A DNA stretch of 64,000 bases from Streptomyces griseoluteus (GCF_004784465.1 NZ_SRRU01000010.1:124001-188000), one strand, 5' to 3'; numbered from the stretch's first letter, positions 16,208 to 25,555 are shown. Made by a program: numbers and translations. Notes: generated by a model not told the origin, from the sequence alone.

Positions 16208-17000
16208 CCTGGACCACCACTCGCCGGGTCGCCGCCGACTGGAGGAGGCGCCCCGCCCCCAGCAGCGCCACCGCCCACCCGGCCTGGAACAGCCAGACAC
16301 CCAGCGGGTCCGCCCGGCCCAGCAGCACGTCCGCCGGGGCCTGGAGCAGCGCGGACCAGGGCAGCGCCCGGACGACCTCGCCGAGCGTGCCCGGGAAGAC
16401 GTTCAGCGGGAGCAGCATCCCCGAGCAGAAGTACCCCGCCAGCCAGGCGATCCGGGTGACGCCCGCGCCGTCCAGCAGCCAGAACGCGCTCAGCGCCAGC
16501 AGGTACCGGATGCCGAAGCCGACCAGCATCGCCAGGGCCAGCGTCACCAGCAGCGCCAGCCAGGTGCCGGCGTCCGAGGGCAGGTAGGCGGGGAAGCAGA
16601 GCATCCCGAAGAGGAAGGGCAGCACCCCCCGCCCGAGCAGCTGGAAACAGGACCGGCCCAGGTCGGCCGCGAGCCACCACAGTTGCAGGTCGGCCGGCCG
16701 GTACAGGTCCACCGCCACGTCACCCGTACGGATGCGCTCCATCAACTCTTCCTCGGCGCCCCCGCCGCCGATCGCCAGCGTGGAGAGCAGGGCCTGCCCG
16801 AGCCATACGTAGGTCACGGCCTGCGCCTGGTCATATCCGCCCAAGTGCGGGCGGGCGTCCCACAGGGCACGGTAGGTGCAGACGATGATCAGACCGAAGA
16901 CGGTATTGGTGAACACCCCTGCCGCCGTGGCCGCGCGGTAGGTCGCGTACCGTCTGAATCCCCCTGCCGCGACGGCCACGTACAACCGTCCAGCGCCCAC
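16200..17000 (-). CDS. ABC-2 family transporter permease (first)
   Basis: This is the first gene of the exporter operon, 266 aa with about six transmembrane segments. The N-terminus runs VAVAAGGFRRYATYRAATAA, and EELMERIRTGDVAVDLYRP is the counterpart of the RDGTLDTLLVRP loop in its partner, showing the two are paralogues. GTG 17000 has GGAGG nine bases upstream. The frame stays open for a long way upstream, but this is antisense to the penicillin-binding protein and not a real extension. Its promoter should lie in 17001-17190. Confidence 0.88.
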   Translation of the reverse strand: MGAGRLYVAVAAGGFRRYATYRAATAAGVFTNTVFGLIIVCTYRALWDARPHLGGYDQAQAVTYVWLGQALLSTLAIGGGGAEEELMERIRTGDVAVDLYRPADLQLWWLAADLGRSCFQLLGRGVLPFLFGMLCFPAYLPSDAGTWLALLVTLALAMLVGFGIRYLLALSAFWLLDGAGVTRIAWLAGYFCSGMLLPLNVFPGTLGEVVRALPWSALLQAPADVLLGRADPLGVWLFQAGWAVALLGAGRLLQSAATRRVVVQGG

Positions 17001-17201
17001 GCCGGTCCACCTCCTCGGACTGCTCGACACCGAAGCGCAGGAGCCTAGTCCCGGCCCCCGCGAACGGCCACGCGTTTTCCGTGACCGAAGCGTGCCGGAA
17101 TCCGGGAACGGTTCGCCAGGTGCGAGAGTCTTCAACCAGGGGGCGCAGAAGGCGTACGAGGCGTACGGGAACGTACGACGAAACAGGAGTCCGTGCACGA
17201 C

Positions 17202-20200
17202 ATGAGCGACGAGCCGCAGCCGCAGCAGCCGAACAAGGGCGGGGGGCCGGAAGAACCTCAGCCGGCTGAGGGGCCCGCAGCAGCGGAACCGCAGGCGGAA
17301 CCGGCGAAGAGGCCGGCCGACCGCGCGCCGGCGGAGACCGCGCCGAAACCGGAGAGCGCCCCCGTGCGCGACTCCGCGACCCCGAACGCCCCCCGGCCGA
17401 CGGGATCTTCGGCGACGGGATCTCCGGCCACGGGATCTTCGGCCACGGGATCTCCGGCCAGGGGCGGGAAGGCCGGGGCGGAGAAGCCGGACGAGGGTGC
17501 CAAGGGTGCTCCGAGCGCTTCGGCTGCGAAGGAGGCCGGCGGTGCCCCCAAGGGCGCGCCTGCCGTGCCCGCGCAGTCCGGCGCCAAGGAGGCCCCGGCG
17601 GAGAAGACCCCGGCCGGCAAGACCCCGGCTGCCAAGAGCCCGGCCGGCAAGAGCCCGGCCGGCAAGAGCCCGGCTGCCGAGCCGCCCGCCGCCGAGAGCA
17701 CCCAGGTGCTGCGCCGGGTCAGCGCCCCCGCCGGGTCCGCAAAGCCCCGTACCGGTGGTGCCGAGCCGCAGCAGGCGCCCGAGAGCACCCAGGTGCTCCG
17801 GCGCGTCAAGGCCGACCAGCCGCCGCCCGCCGAGAGCACCCAGGTGCTCCGCCGGGTCAACGCGCCCCGGTCCGGCGACACCCCCAAGCCCGGCGCCGGC
17901 GGGCCCACGGCCCCCGTCGCCCCGGCCGCCGCGGCCGGAGCCACCAGCGTCCTGCCCCGCACCCCGTCCGAGTCCACCGCGACCCCCCAGGCGAGCGGGA
18001 ACGGCAGCGACGGCGGCGAGGGCGGCGGCGGTACCGGTGACGGCGGCGGCAAGAAGCCCAAGCGTCCCAAGCGCACCGGCTGGCGGCGGATCTTCCCCAC
18101 CTGGCGGATGGTGCTCGGCACCTTCGTGCTGGGCGTGCTCGTGATCATCGGGCTGCTGTTCCTCGGCTACTCGATGGTCCAGATCCCGGCCGCCAACGCC
18201 CTGGCCACCAAGCAGGCCACCGTCTACCTCTACGCGGACGGCTCCCAGCTCGCCCGCGACGGCGAGGTCAACCGCGAGAACGTGGGCCTCTCCCAGATCG
18301 CCAAGCCCGCCCAGCACGCCATTCTGGCCGCCGAGGACCGCGACTTCTACACCGAGTCCGCCGTCGACCCCAAGGCGATGCTCCGCGCGGGCTGGAACAC
18401 CGCCCTCGGCAAGGGCAAGCAGTCCGGCTCCACCATCACCCAGCAGTACGTGAAGAACTACTACCTGGCCCAGGAGCAGACGGTCACCCGCAAGGCCAAG
18501 GAGTTCTTCATCTCGATCAAGCTGGACCGGGAGAAGTCGAAGAACGAGATCCTCGAGGGCTACCTCAACACCAGCTACTTCGGCCGCAACGCCTACGGCA
18601 TCCAGGCCGCCGCCCAGGCGTACTACAGCCGCGACGCGATCGACCTCGACCCGGCCCGCGCCGCCTACCTCGCCGCGCTGGTCAACGCGCCCAGCGAGTA
18701 CGACGTCGTCTCCCACCCCGAGAACAAGCCGGCCGCGCTCGCCCGCTGGAACTACGTCCTGGACGGCATGGTCGCCAAGGGCTGGCTGAGCCAGTCCGAC
18801 CGTACCGGGATGAAGTTCCCGATGCCGAAGGAGCAGACCGTCTCCACCGGCATGTCCGGTCAGCGCGGCTACCTGGTGGAGGCCGTCAAGGAGTACCTGG
18901 TCGGGCACGACATCCTCACCAAGGACCAGCTGGCCACGGGTGGTTACCGGATCACGACCACCATCCAGAAGCCCAAGCAGAACGCCTTCGTGAAGGCCGT
19001 CGACGACCAGCTCATCTCCAAGCTGGACAAGAAGAACCGCAAGGCCGACACGTACGTCCGCGCGGGCGGCGCCTCGATCGACCCCAAGACCGGCAAGATC
19101 GTCGCGATGTACGGCGGCATCGACTACGTGAAGCAGTACACCAACGGCGCGACCCGGGGCGACTACCAGGTCGGCTCCACCTTCAAGCCGTTCGTGTTCA
19201 CCTCGGCGGTGCAGAACTCCTCCAGCACGCAGGACGGCCAGCGCATCACGCCCAACGCGTACTACGACGGCACCAACATGCGTCCCGTGCAGGGCTGGTC
19301 CGGCGGCCGGTACGCGCCGGAGAACGAGGACCAGAAGTCCTACGGCCAGATCACCGTCCGCAAGGCCACCGACCTGTCCGTCAACGCGGTGTACGCGCAG
19401 ATGGCCGCCGACGTCACCGGTGACAAGGTCAAGGAGACCGCGATCGACCTCGGCATCCCGGCCGACACCCCCGACCTCTACCCGTCCCCGTCCATCGCGC
19501 TCGGCACCGCCACCGCCAGCGTGCTGGAGATGACCGAGGCGTACGCCACCCTGGCCAACCACGGCCGGCACGGCACGTACACGATCATCGAGGAGATCAG
19601 CAAGGACAACGTCCCGGTCCACCTGCCCGGCCGTCAGACCAAGCAGGCCGTCACCCGCGAGGCCGCCGACACCACCACCTCGGTGCTGAAGAGCGTGGTC
19701 GAGGGCGGCACCGCCACGGCCGCGCAGGCCGCCGGCCGTCCGGCCGCGGGCAAGACCGGCACCGCCGAGGAGGACACGGCCGCCTGGTTCGCGGGCTACA
19801 CCCCCGACCTCGCCACGGTGGTCTCCGTGATGGGCCAGGACCCGGTCACCGCCAAGCACAAGCCGCTGTACGGAGCCCTCGGCGTGGCCCGGATGAACGG
19901 TGGCGGTCCGCCCACCGAGATCTGGGCGCAGTACACGCGGGACGCGCTGCGCGGCAAGCCCGCCGCGAGCTTCGACCTGGAGCTCCAGCCCGGCGCCGAC
20001 GTGGTCGCGCCCAGCACCCGGCCCTCCACCTCGCCCGGCACCGACGCGGGCCAGGACAACGGCGGCACCACCGGCACCCCGAGCCAGGGCACCACGCCCA
20101 CCGACGGCGGCCAGGGCAACGGCGGCGCCACCGGTACCCCGAGCCAGGGCACCACCCCGGTCGACCCGACCACCACGGGCGGCGGTGACACCACCGACGG

Positions 20201-20369
20201 CGGCGCCGGCGGCGGTCCGGCCACCACCACCGGCGGGCCCACCGACGGGGGCGCCACCGGCGGCGGCCCCGGCGGCCAGCCCGGTACGGGCGGCACGGAC
20301 GGCGGCGCCGACCAGGGCACGACCGGTCCGCCCGGCGGCTTCGCCCCGCAGACGGCCCGGCGCCAGTAG
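17202..20369 (+). CDS. Bifunctional penicillin-binding protein (class A, GT51 + transpeptidase)
   Basis: This enzyme polymerises and cross-links peptidoglycan outside the membrane. In 1055 aa the order is a ~300-residue disordered cytoplasmic N-terminus rich in Ala/Pro/Lys, a membrane helix at about 303-325, glycosyltransferase 51 with the catalytic Glu 378 in AAEDRDFY and GSTITQQYVKNYYL, then a transpeptidase with S659-x-x-K (GSTFK), S726-V-N and K851-T-G. The tail of ~95 residues is Gly/Thr/Pro-rich with a 20-residue repeat. The N-terminus has three copies of ESTQVLRRV (from 165, 194, 211), possible kinase or FHA sites. A GTG at 17193 would add three residues. Confidence 0.95.
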   Translation: MSDEPQPQQPNKGGGPEEPQPAEGPAAAEPQAEPAKRPADRAPAETAPKPESAPVRDSATPNAPRPTGSSATGSPATGSSATGSPARGGKAGAEKPDEGAKGAPSASAAKEAGGAPKGAPAVPAQSGAKEAPAEKTPAGKTPAAKSPAGKSPAGKSPAAEPPAAESTQVLRRVSAPAGSAKPRTGGAEPQQAPESTQVLRRVKADQPPPAESTQVLRRVNAPRSGDTPKPGAGGPTAPVAPAAAAGATSVLPRTPSESTATPQASGNGSDGGEGGGGTGDGGGKKPKRPKRTGWRRIFPTWRMVLGTFVLGVLVIIGLLFLGYSMVQIPAANALATKQATVYLYADGSQLARDGEVNRENVGLSQIAKPAQHAILAAEDRDFYTESAVDPKAMLRAGWNTALGKGKQSGSTITQQYVKNYYLAQEQTVTRKAKEFFISIKLDREKSKNEILEGYLNTSYFGRNAYGIQAAAQAYYSRDAIDLDPARAAYLAALVNAPSEYDVVSHPENKPAALARWNYVLDGMVAKGWLSQSDRTGMKFPMPKEQTVSTGMSGQRGYLVEAVKEYLVGHDILTKDQLATGGYRITTTIQKPKQNAFVKAVDDQLISKLDKKNRKADTYVRAGGASIDPKTGKIVAMYGGIDYVKQYTNGATRGDYQVGSTFKPFVFTSAVQNSSSTQDGQRITPNAYYDGTNMRPVQGWSGGRYAPENEDQKSYGQITVRKATDLSVNAVYAQMAADVTGDKVKETAIDLGIPADTPDLYPSPSIALGTATASVLEMTEAYATLANHGRHGTYTIIEEISKDNVPVHLPGRQTKQAVTREAADTTTSVLKSVVEGGTATAAQAAGRPAAGKTGTAEEDTAAWFAGYTPDLATVVSVMGQDPVTAKHKPLYGALGVARMNGGGPPTEIWAQYTRDALRGKPAASFDLELQPGADVVAPSTRPSTSPGTDAGQDNGGTTGTPSQGTTPTDGGQGNGGATGTPSQGTTPVDPTTTGGGDTTDGGAGGGPATTTGGPTDGGATGGGPGGQPGTGGTDGGADQGTTGPPGGFAPQTARRQ

Positions 20370-20371
20370 CA

Positions 20372-20425
20372 GAGAACACGAGAAGGGGCTGACGACCACG
20401 GTCGTCAGCCCCTTCTCGTGTTCTC
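20372..20425. terminator. Very long perfect terminator hairpin (26-bp arms)
   Basis: Two perfectly complementary 26-base arms are separated by only two bases (AC), from GAGAACACGAGAAGGGGC through to its complement. It sits between the converging penicillin-binding protein and GroES-like genes and should stop transcription both ways. Most bacterial terminators have much shorter stems. Confidence 0.92.
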
Positions 20426-20451
20426 CCGGGCGGCTCAGCGAGGGCGGCGGT

Positions 20452-20811
20452 TCAGAGGTACAGCCCGGTGGAGTCCTCCGACCCCTCGAAGCGGTCCGCG
20501 GCCACCGCGTGCAGGTCCCGCTCGCGCATCAGCACGTACGCCACGCCGCGGACCTCGACCTGGGCCAGGTCCTCCGGGTCGAACAGGACCCGGTCGCCGG
20601 GCTCGACGGTCCGGACGTTCTGCCCGACCGCGACGACCGCGGCCCAGGCCAGCCGGCGCCCGACCGCCGCGGTCGCGGGGATCAGGATGCCGCCGCCCGA
20701 ACGGCGCTCGCCCTCACCGGTCTCCTGCCGCACGAGGACCCGGTCGTGCAGCATCCGGATGGGCAGCTTGTCGTGGTGGGGGGTGCTCTGCTCGTCTCTG
20801 TTGGCGCTCAC
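20452..20811 (-). CDS. GroES-family (Cpn10-like) protein
   Basis: This 119-aa protein has the co-chaperonin fold: IRMLHDRVLVRQETGEGERRSGGGILIPA, corresponding to the N-terminal strand and mobile loop, and VAVGQNVRTVEPGDRVLFDP for the roof region, then EDLAQVEVRGVAYVLMRERDLHAV. It is a divergent, solitary relative with no groEL next to it. The acidic C-terminal tail (ADRFEGSEDSTGLYL) is not found in true GroES. Whether it caps GroEL cannot be told. Confidence 0.88.
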   Translation of the reverse strand: MSANRDEQSTPHHDKLPIRMLHDRVLVRQETGEGERRSGGGILIPATAAVGRRLAWAAVVAVGQNVRTVEPGDRVLFDPEDLAQVEVRGVAYVLMRERDLHAVAADRFEGSEDSTGLYL

Positions 20812-20904
20812 GTACCCGAACCTACCTGCCCGGGCGGCGCGGACACGCCTCCGGGTCGCCGCGGCTCCCCACCGCGGCGACCCGGTCGCAGAAGTCGTCC
20901 GTGA

Positions 20905-21246
20905 CTAACGCCGGCGGCGGTGCCTGCGCTTGCGCGACCCGGCGACGATCAGCCCGACCGTCCCGGCGACGATGAGCGCGGCGGGCACGATGCGCTCCAC
21001 GCGGGGCGCGCCGTCGTCGTCCACGAACTGGTCGCGTACCTCGGTCATCACTCGGTTGACCTGCACGTACGCCCGTCCGAAGACACGGTCGACGCCGGCG
21101 ACGGCCTTCGCCTTGGCATCCCCGACGATCGTCTTCGGGTGCACCCGCACCCCGATCTCGTCGAGCGTCTCGGCCAGCACAGCGCGACGGCGCTCGATGT
21201 CCGCCTCGATCTGCGCCGGTGTTCTGGTGTCCGACGTCTCCGCCAC
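20905..21246 (-). CDS. DUF3618 domain-containing membrane protein
   Basis: This short protein of 113 aa has the DUF3618 signature near the N-terminus (RTPAQIEADIERRRAVLAET, LDEIGVRVHPKTI) followed by an amphipathic segment and one membrane helix (IVPAALIVAGTVGLIVAGS) before a very basic tail (RKRRHRRRR). GTG 21246 is chosen because GGAGG lies seven bases upstream; the longer open frame has no signal. Family function is unknown, and it is often near stress or membrane genes. It is divergent from bcp. Confidence 0.88.
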   Translation of the reverse strand: MAETSDTRTPAQIEADIERRRAVLAETLDEIGVRVHPKTIVGDAKAKAVAGVDRVFGRAYVQVNRVMTEVRDQFVDDDGAPRVERIVPAALIVAGTVGLIVAGSRKRRHRRRR

Positions 21247-21339
21247 CGTACGGCCTCCGAAATCTCCTGATGCTGTTCCGAACAGTCTGTCAGCTCCACG
21301 CCACACCGCACGGCAGGGGCACCCGGTTAGGCTGGCCCG

Positions 21340-21807
21340 ATGAGCGAGCGACTTGAGCCCGGGGACGTTGCCCCCGCCTTCACCCTGCCCGACGCCGACG
21401 GGAACGAGGTGTCCCTGTCGGACCACAAGGGCCGCAAGACCATCGTGTACTTCTACCCCGCGGCGCTTACCCCCGGCTGCACCAAGCAGGCGTGCGACTT
21501 CACCGACAACCTCGCCCTGCTGGCCGGTGCCGGGTACGACGTCATCGGCATCTCGCCCGACAAGCCGGAGAAGCTAGCCAAGTTCCGTGAGCAGGAGAAC
21601 CTGAAGGTCACCCTCCTCGCCGACCCGGAGAAGAGGGTGCTGGAGGCTTACGGCGCCTTCGGCGAGAAGAAGCTGTACGGCAAGACCGTCACCGGTGTCA
21701 TCCGCTCCACGGTCGTGGTGGACGAGGAAGGCAAGGTCGAGCGCGCGCTGTACAACGTCAAGGCCACCGGCCACGTGGCGAAGATCATCAAGGATCTGGG
21801 CGTCTGA
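21340..21807 (+). CDS. bcp: Thioredoxin-dependent thiol peroxidase (BCP/PrxQ)
   Basis: This peroxiredoxin reduces hydroperoxides with electrons from thioredoxin. In 155 aa the peroxidatic C47 lies in LTPGCTKQAC and the resolving C52 is five residues on, the arrangement of the atypical 2-Cys BCP subfamily. APAFTLPDADG, YFYPAALTPGC, VIGISPDKPEKLAKF and the Arg in GVIRSTVVVD complete the active site. It is cytoplasmic. tRNA-Leu follows 39 bases downstream on the same strand. Confidence 0.96.
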   Translation: MSERLEPGDVAPAFTLPDADGNEVSLSDHKGRKTIVYFYPAALTPGCTKQACDFTDNLALLAGAGYDVIGISPDKPEKLAKFREQENLKVTLLADPEKRVLEAYGAFGEKKLYGKTVTGVIRSTVVVDEEGKVERALYNVKATGHVAKIIKDLGV

Positions 21808-21846
21808 AGCCGCCGCCCGGCCGCTAGCATGGCCGGGCAGCAGCAG

Positions 21847-21933
21847 GCGGCCGTGGTGGAATTGGCAGTCACGCTGGGTTTAGGTCCCAGTGGGGTAACT
21901 CCCGTGAGGGTTCGAGTCCCTCCGGCCGCACCA
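21847..21933 (+). tRNA. tRNA-Leu (anticodon TAG)
   Basis: The acceptor stem GCGGCCG pairs with CGGCCGC. The anticodon arm CTGGG/CCCAG encloses the loop TTTAGGT with anticodon TAG, read as Leu (CUA and other CUN). The long variable arm of class II tRNAs is present, the T arm is GAGGGTTCGAGTCCCTC, and CCA is encoded in the DNA. Confidence 0.97.
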
Positions 21934-21937
21934 GAAC

Positions 21938-22540
21938 TCAGCCCAGCAGCTCCCGCACCACCGGGACCAGGGCCCGGAACGCCTTCCCGCGATGGCTGAT
22001 GGCGTTCTTCTCGTCCGCGCTCAGCTCGGCGCAGGTACGGCTCTCGCCCTCCGGCTGGAGGATCGGGTCGTAGCCGAAGCCGCCCGTACCCGCCGGGGCC
22101 TGCCGCAGGGTGCCGCGGAGCTGCCCCTCCACCACCCGCTCCGTGCCGTCCGGCAGCGCCAGCGCGGCCGCGCAGGCGAAGTGGGCGCCCCGGTGCTCGT
22201 CCGCGATGTCGGAGAGCTGGGCGAGCAGCAGGTCGAGGTTGGCGGTGTCGTCGCCGTGCCGGCCGGCCCAGCGGGCGGAGAAGATGCCGGGGGCGCCGTT
22301 CAGCACGTCGACACAGAGCCCGGAGTCGTCGGCGACAGCCGGAAGCCCGGTCGCCCGGGCGAGCGCGTGCGCCTTCAGCAGGGCGTTCTCCGCGAAGGTG
22401 ACGCCGGTTTCCTTGACGTCCGGGATCTCGGGGAAGGCGTCGGCACCGATCAGCTCGTGCGGCAGCCCGGCGTCGGCCAGGATGGCCCTCAGCTCGGTGA
22501 TCTTTCCGGCGTTACGGGTGGCGAGGATCAAGCGGGTCAT
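21938..22540 (-). CDS. rdgB: XTP/dITP pyrophosphatase RdgB (HAM1)
   Basis: It hydrolyses non-canonical purine triphosphates (XTP, dITP) to keep them out of DNA and RNA. It is 200 aa. The N-terminal LILATRNAGKITEL is the nucleotide-binding SxNxxK-like motif, VTFAENALLKAHA and PAVADDSGLCVDVLNGAPG carry the metal and base contacts, and TGGFGYDPILQP and EKNAISHRGKAFRAL are the late family motifs. It ends only a few bases from the tRNA-Leu on the other strand and lies downstream of the SGNH hydrolase gene. In many actinobacteria rdgB follows rph; here they are 9 kb apart. Confidence 0.96.
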   Translation of the reverse strand: MTRLILATRNAGKITELRAILADAGLPHELIGADAFPEIPDVKETGVTFAENALLKAHALARATGLPAVADDSGLCVDVLNGAPGIFSARWAGRHGDDTANLDLLLAQLSDIADEHRGAHFACAAALALPDGTERVVEGQLRGTLRQAPAGTGGFGYDPILQPEGESRTCAELSADEKNAISHRGKAFRALVPVVRELLG

Positions 22541-22583
22541 GGGGGCCAGTATCCCCGGCCCCCTTCCGCCGCCCCGTCAGGGG

Positions 22584-23915
22584 TCACAGCTCCGCCTGTC
22601 CGGCGCCCTTCAGGAGCGACAGGTTCAGGGTCTCGGCCATGGTGTGGAAACCGAGGTCACTGGGGTGCAGGTGGTCGCCGGAGTCGTACTTCGGGAGCAT
22701 CCGGTGCGGGTCGCGGGGGTCCTTCAGAGCGAGGTCGAAGTCCACCACCGCGTCGTACACCCCGCCGGCCCGGATCTCCGCGTTGACCTGCTGGCGCATC
22801 CGCTCCAGGGCCGGGGTCCAGGTCCGGTGGCCGCCGAAGGGGGTCAGGGTGGCGCCGACGACCTTCAGGCCGCGCGCGTGCGCCTGCCGGACCAGGGCGC
22901 GCAGCCCGTCGGTGATCTTCTTGCCGTCGGCGGCCGAGCGGGAGTGCGTGACGTCGTTGATGCCGAGGTCGATGACGACGACCTTGACGTTGGGCCGGGA
23001 CAGCGCGTCGCGGCCGAAGCGGGACAGTCCGCTCGGGTTCTCGGCGGGTCGGCCCAGGCCGTCGGCCAGCACCTGGTTGCCGGTGATGCCCTCGTTGACG
23101 ACGGAGTAGCGCGGAACGTCCGCCCCGCTCGCCGCGGCCGAGCGCAGCCGGGAGGCCAGCACGTCGGGCCAGCGGCGGTTCTCGCCCATGGTGGAGGTGA
23201 CGCCGTCGGTTATGGAGTCGCCGAACGCCACGACCGTGCCGTCCGCCTCGTTGCTGAGCACGTCCAGCGCGGTCAGGTAACGCCAGTACGCGCTCCGCTC
23301 GGCGTACGGCATGCCCGTCGCCTCCTCGGTGCGGTCACCGGGCGCCACGAACGAGATCTGCCGCGCGTGCGGGTGGATGGTGACCGGCCCGGAGGGCGTG
23401 GGGGAGTACGTGGTGACCAGAACGTCCTGGTCGTGCGGTACGACGATCCGCACCGCGTCGCTGACGGCCTGGCCGCCGGCCGGGATGGTGACGGCGTAGG
23501 CGCCGTCGAACGTCAGGCGGCGCATCGTTTCCGCACGGGCGGCGGCGGTGCCCCGGCCCGCCGAGAGGGCCACCGAGGCGTGAGAGATCGTCAGCGGCGC
23601 CTGCCCGTACAGGTTGGAGAGGGTGACGCGGGCGCTCGTACCGCCGGTGTTCGCGTGCACGACGTTGCGCACCGAGCGGCCCGCCAGGCCGGCGGCCTCG
23701 GTCCCGGGCTCGGCGCCGACGGGCGAGGCGGCCCAGGAACCGACCCAGGTGCCCGCGGAGGCGGGTGCGGCGGACGAGCCGTGGGGGCGCCGGCCCGTGG
23801 CCGAGGACCCCGAGGTGCTGTCGCCGGCCGCCGACCTGATGAGGACGGTGACGGAAAGGGCGACGACGAGTGCGACGAACGCACTGAGCAGGGCATAACC
23901 GTGGCGCTTGGTCAC
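22584..23915 (-). CDS. Secreted SGNH/GDSL-family hydrolase
   Basis: This is an extracytoplasmic esterase-type enzyme of 443 aa. An N-terminal hydrophobic segment (YALLSAFVALVVALSVTVLI) acts as signal peptide or anchor and is followed by a Ser/Gly linker. A beta-sandwich of about 150 residues precedes the SGNH domain. Catalytic blocks are FGDSITDG (Ser), GNQVLADG-type Gly/Asn region, VIDLGINDV (Asn) and DHLHPSDLGFHTMAE (Asp-x-x-His). The large N-terminal domain is common in actinobacterial members. Substrate is unknown; acetylated polysaccharides or lipids are possible. Confidence 0.9.
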   Translation of the reverse strand: MTKRHGYALLSAFVALVVALSVTVLIRSAAGDSTSGSSATGRRPHGSSAAPASAGTWVGSWAASPVGAEPGTEAAGLAGRSVRNVVHANTGGTSARVTLSNLYGQAPLTISHASVALSAGRGTAAARAETMRRLTFDGAYAVTIPAGGQAVSDAVRIVVPHDQDVLVTTYSPTPSGPVTIHPHARQISFVAPGDRTEEATGMPYAERSAYWRYLTALDVLSNEADGTVVAFGDSITDGVTSTMGENRRWPDVLASRLRSAAASGADVPRYSVVNEGITGNQVLADGLGRPAENPSGLSRFGRDALSRPNVKVVVIDLGINDVTHSRSAADGKKITDGLRALVRQAHARGLKVVGATLTPFGGHRTWTPALERMRQQVNAEIRAGGVYDAVVDFDLALKDPRDPHRMLPKYDSGDHLHPSDLGFHTMAETLNLSLLKGAGQAEL

Positions 23916-24121
23916 GCTGGCGTTGTTCTCCTCGGGAGACGGGAAGCCGGACGATCAATACACCATGATGCGGCATATGGGGGAACGGAGTTGACGGGCA
24001 CCCCGGTCCATGGGACCTGGCCCGACCCCCTTTCAGTCTGACGCCGGGAACCTCCTGTCCGTTCCGCGGGACGGCGGGAAGGGACAATGTGTGTGCGGGA
24101 TCACCGATCGGGCGGAGCGAG

Positions 24122-25468
24122 ATGGAACGCGCGCAAACGGAAGAGGCACAGCCGGGACGCACCCCCCGGCCGACGGCTGCCGGACGGGCCGGTTCGCACC
24201 GGACCATGACCGCCTTCACGGCGGCCGACGAGGAGCGCCAGCGCGGCGTACGGCGCATGAAGCTCACGGCCGCCGGACTGCTGCTGTTCGTCGCCGTCGT
24301 CTACGCCCTGGCCACCTGGGCCGGGCACGCGGGGGCGGGACCCTGGACGGGCTATGTGGCGGCGGCCGCCGAGGCCGGAATGGTCGGCGCGCTCGCGGAC
24401 TGGTTCGCGGTCACCGCGCTGTTCCGCCACCCGCTGGGCCTGCCCATCCCGCACACCGCGATCATCCCCACCAAGAAGGACCAGCTCGGCGTCTCCCTCG
24501 GCGAGTTCGTCGGGGAGAACTTCCTCTCCGAGGACGTCGTACGGCAGCGGCTCGCCGCCGTCGGCATCGGCAGCCGGCTCGGTGACTGGCTGGCCGAGCC
24601 GGCGAACGCCGACCGGGTCACCGCCGAGCTGGCCACCGCGCTGCGCGGCGCGCTGACCGTACTGCGCGACTCCGACGTGCAGGCGGTGGTGGGGGAGGCG
24701 ATCACCCGGCGGGCCGACGCGCGGGAGATCGGTCCGGCCGTGGGCAAGCTGCTGGACCGGATCGTGGCCGACGGCGGTCACCGGCGCGTGGTCGACCTGG
24801 TGGTGGGCCGCGCCCACGAGTGGCTGGAGCGGCACCGGGACGACGTGATGGTGGCCATCGAGGGCGGTGCGCCCGGCTGGACACCGCGCTTCGTGGACCG
24901 CAAGGTCGGCGACCGCGTCTACAAGGAACTGCTGCGCTTCGTCACCGAGATGCAGGAGATGCCCACGCACCCGGCGCGGGCCGCCCTGGACCGCTTCCTC
25001 ACCGACTTCGCCTCCGACCTCCAGTCCGACACCGAGACACGGGCGCGGGTGGAGCGGCTGAAGAGCGAGGTGCTGGCGCGGGACGAGGTGCAGGACCTGA
25101 TCGCGTCCGCCTGGACGGCCGTACGGTCGATGATCGTCGCGGCGTCGGAGGACGAGCACAGCGAGCTGCGTCTGCGGGTGCGGGCCGGGCTGCTCTCGCT
25201 GGGGCAACGGCTGGCGACCGAGCCGAAGATGCAGGGCAAGGTCGACCGCTGGATCGAGGGCGCGGCCGTGCACGTGGTGACGACCTACCGCAGGGAGATC
25301 ACCTCCCTGATCACCGAGACGGTGGCGGGCTGGGACGCGGAGCACACCACCCGCAAGATCGAGGCGCACATCGGGCGCGACCTCCAGTTCATCCGGATCA
25401 ACGGCACGGTGGTGGGTTCGCTGGCCGGGCTGGTGATCTACACCGTGTCGCGGGCGCTGGGCGGCTGA
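24122..25468 (+). CDS. DUF445 domain-containing membrane protein
   Basis: This 448-aa protein has a cytoplasmic N-terminus, a membrane hairpin (LLLFVAVVYALATWAG and GYVAAAAEAGMVGALADWFAVTALF), and the conserved FRHPLGLPIPHTAIIPTKKDQLG motif of the DUF445/YjiN family. A long helical domain follows, and a final hydrophobic segment (INGTVVGSLAGLVIYTVSRA) matches the family C-terminus. ATG 24122 has GGAG four bases upstream; a later ATG at 24206 is possible. Function is unknown. It stands alone, divergent from the SGNH hydrolase. Confidence 0.9.
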   Translation: MERAQTEEAQPGRTPRPTAAGRAGSHRTMTAFTAADEERQRGVRRMKLTAAGLLLFVAVVYALATWAGHAGAGPWTGYVAAAAEAGMVGALADWFAVTALFRHPLGLPIPHTAIIPTKKDQLGVSLGEFVGENFLSEDVVRQRLAAVGIGSRLGDWLAEPANADRVTAELATALRGALTVLRDSDVQAVVGEAITRRADAREIGPAVGKLLDRIVADGGHRRVVDLVVGRAHEWLERHRDDVMVAIEGGAPGWTPRFVDRKVGDRVYKELLRFVTEMQEMPTHPARAALDRFLTDFASDLQSDTETRARVERLKSEVLARDEVQDLIASAWTAVRSMIVAASEDEHSELRLRVRAGLLSLGQRLATEPKMQGKVDRWIEGAAVHVVTTYRREITSLITETVAGWDAEHTTRKIEAHIGRDLQFIRINGTVVGSLAGLVIYTVSRALGG

Positions 25469-25555
25469 ACGGCTCGTCCGGCGAGGTGAGCCTGCCGGAC
25501 GGGCCGGTCTGATCCCGCGCGGCGTGGGCACCCGTAACTCGTCCTTCGACGAAGA

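Noticed and set aside
16200..20399. Long open frame (1399 codons) on the minus strand across the penicillin-binding protein gene
   Set aside because: It is an antisense shadow caused by very high GC. The plus strand carries all GT51 and transpeptidase motifs. Only the last 266 codons (to 17000) are the real ABC permease.
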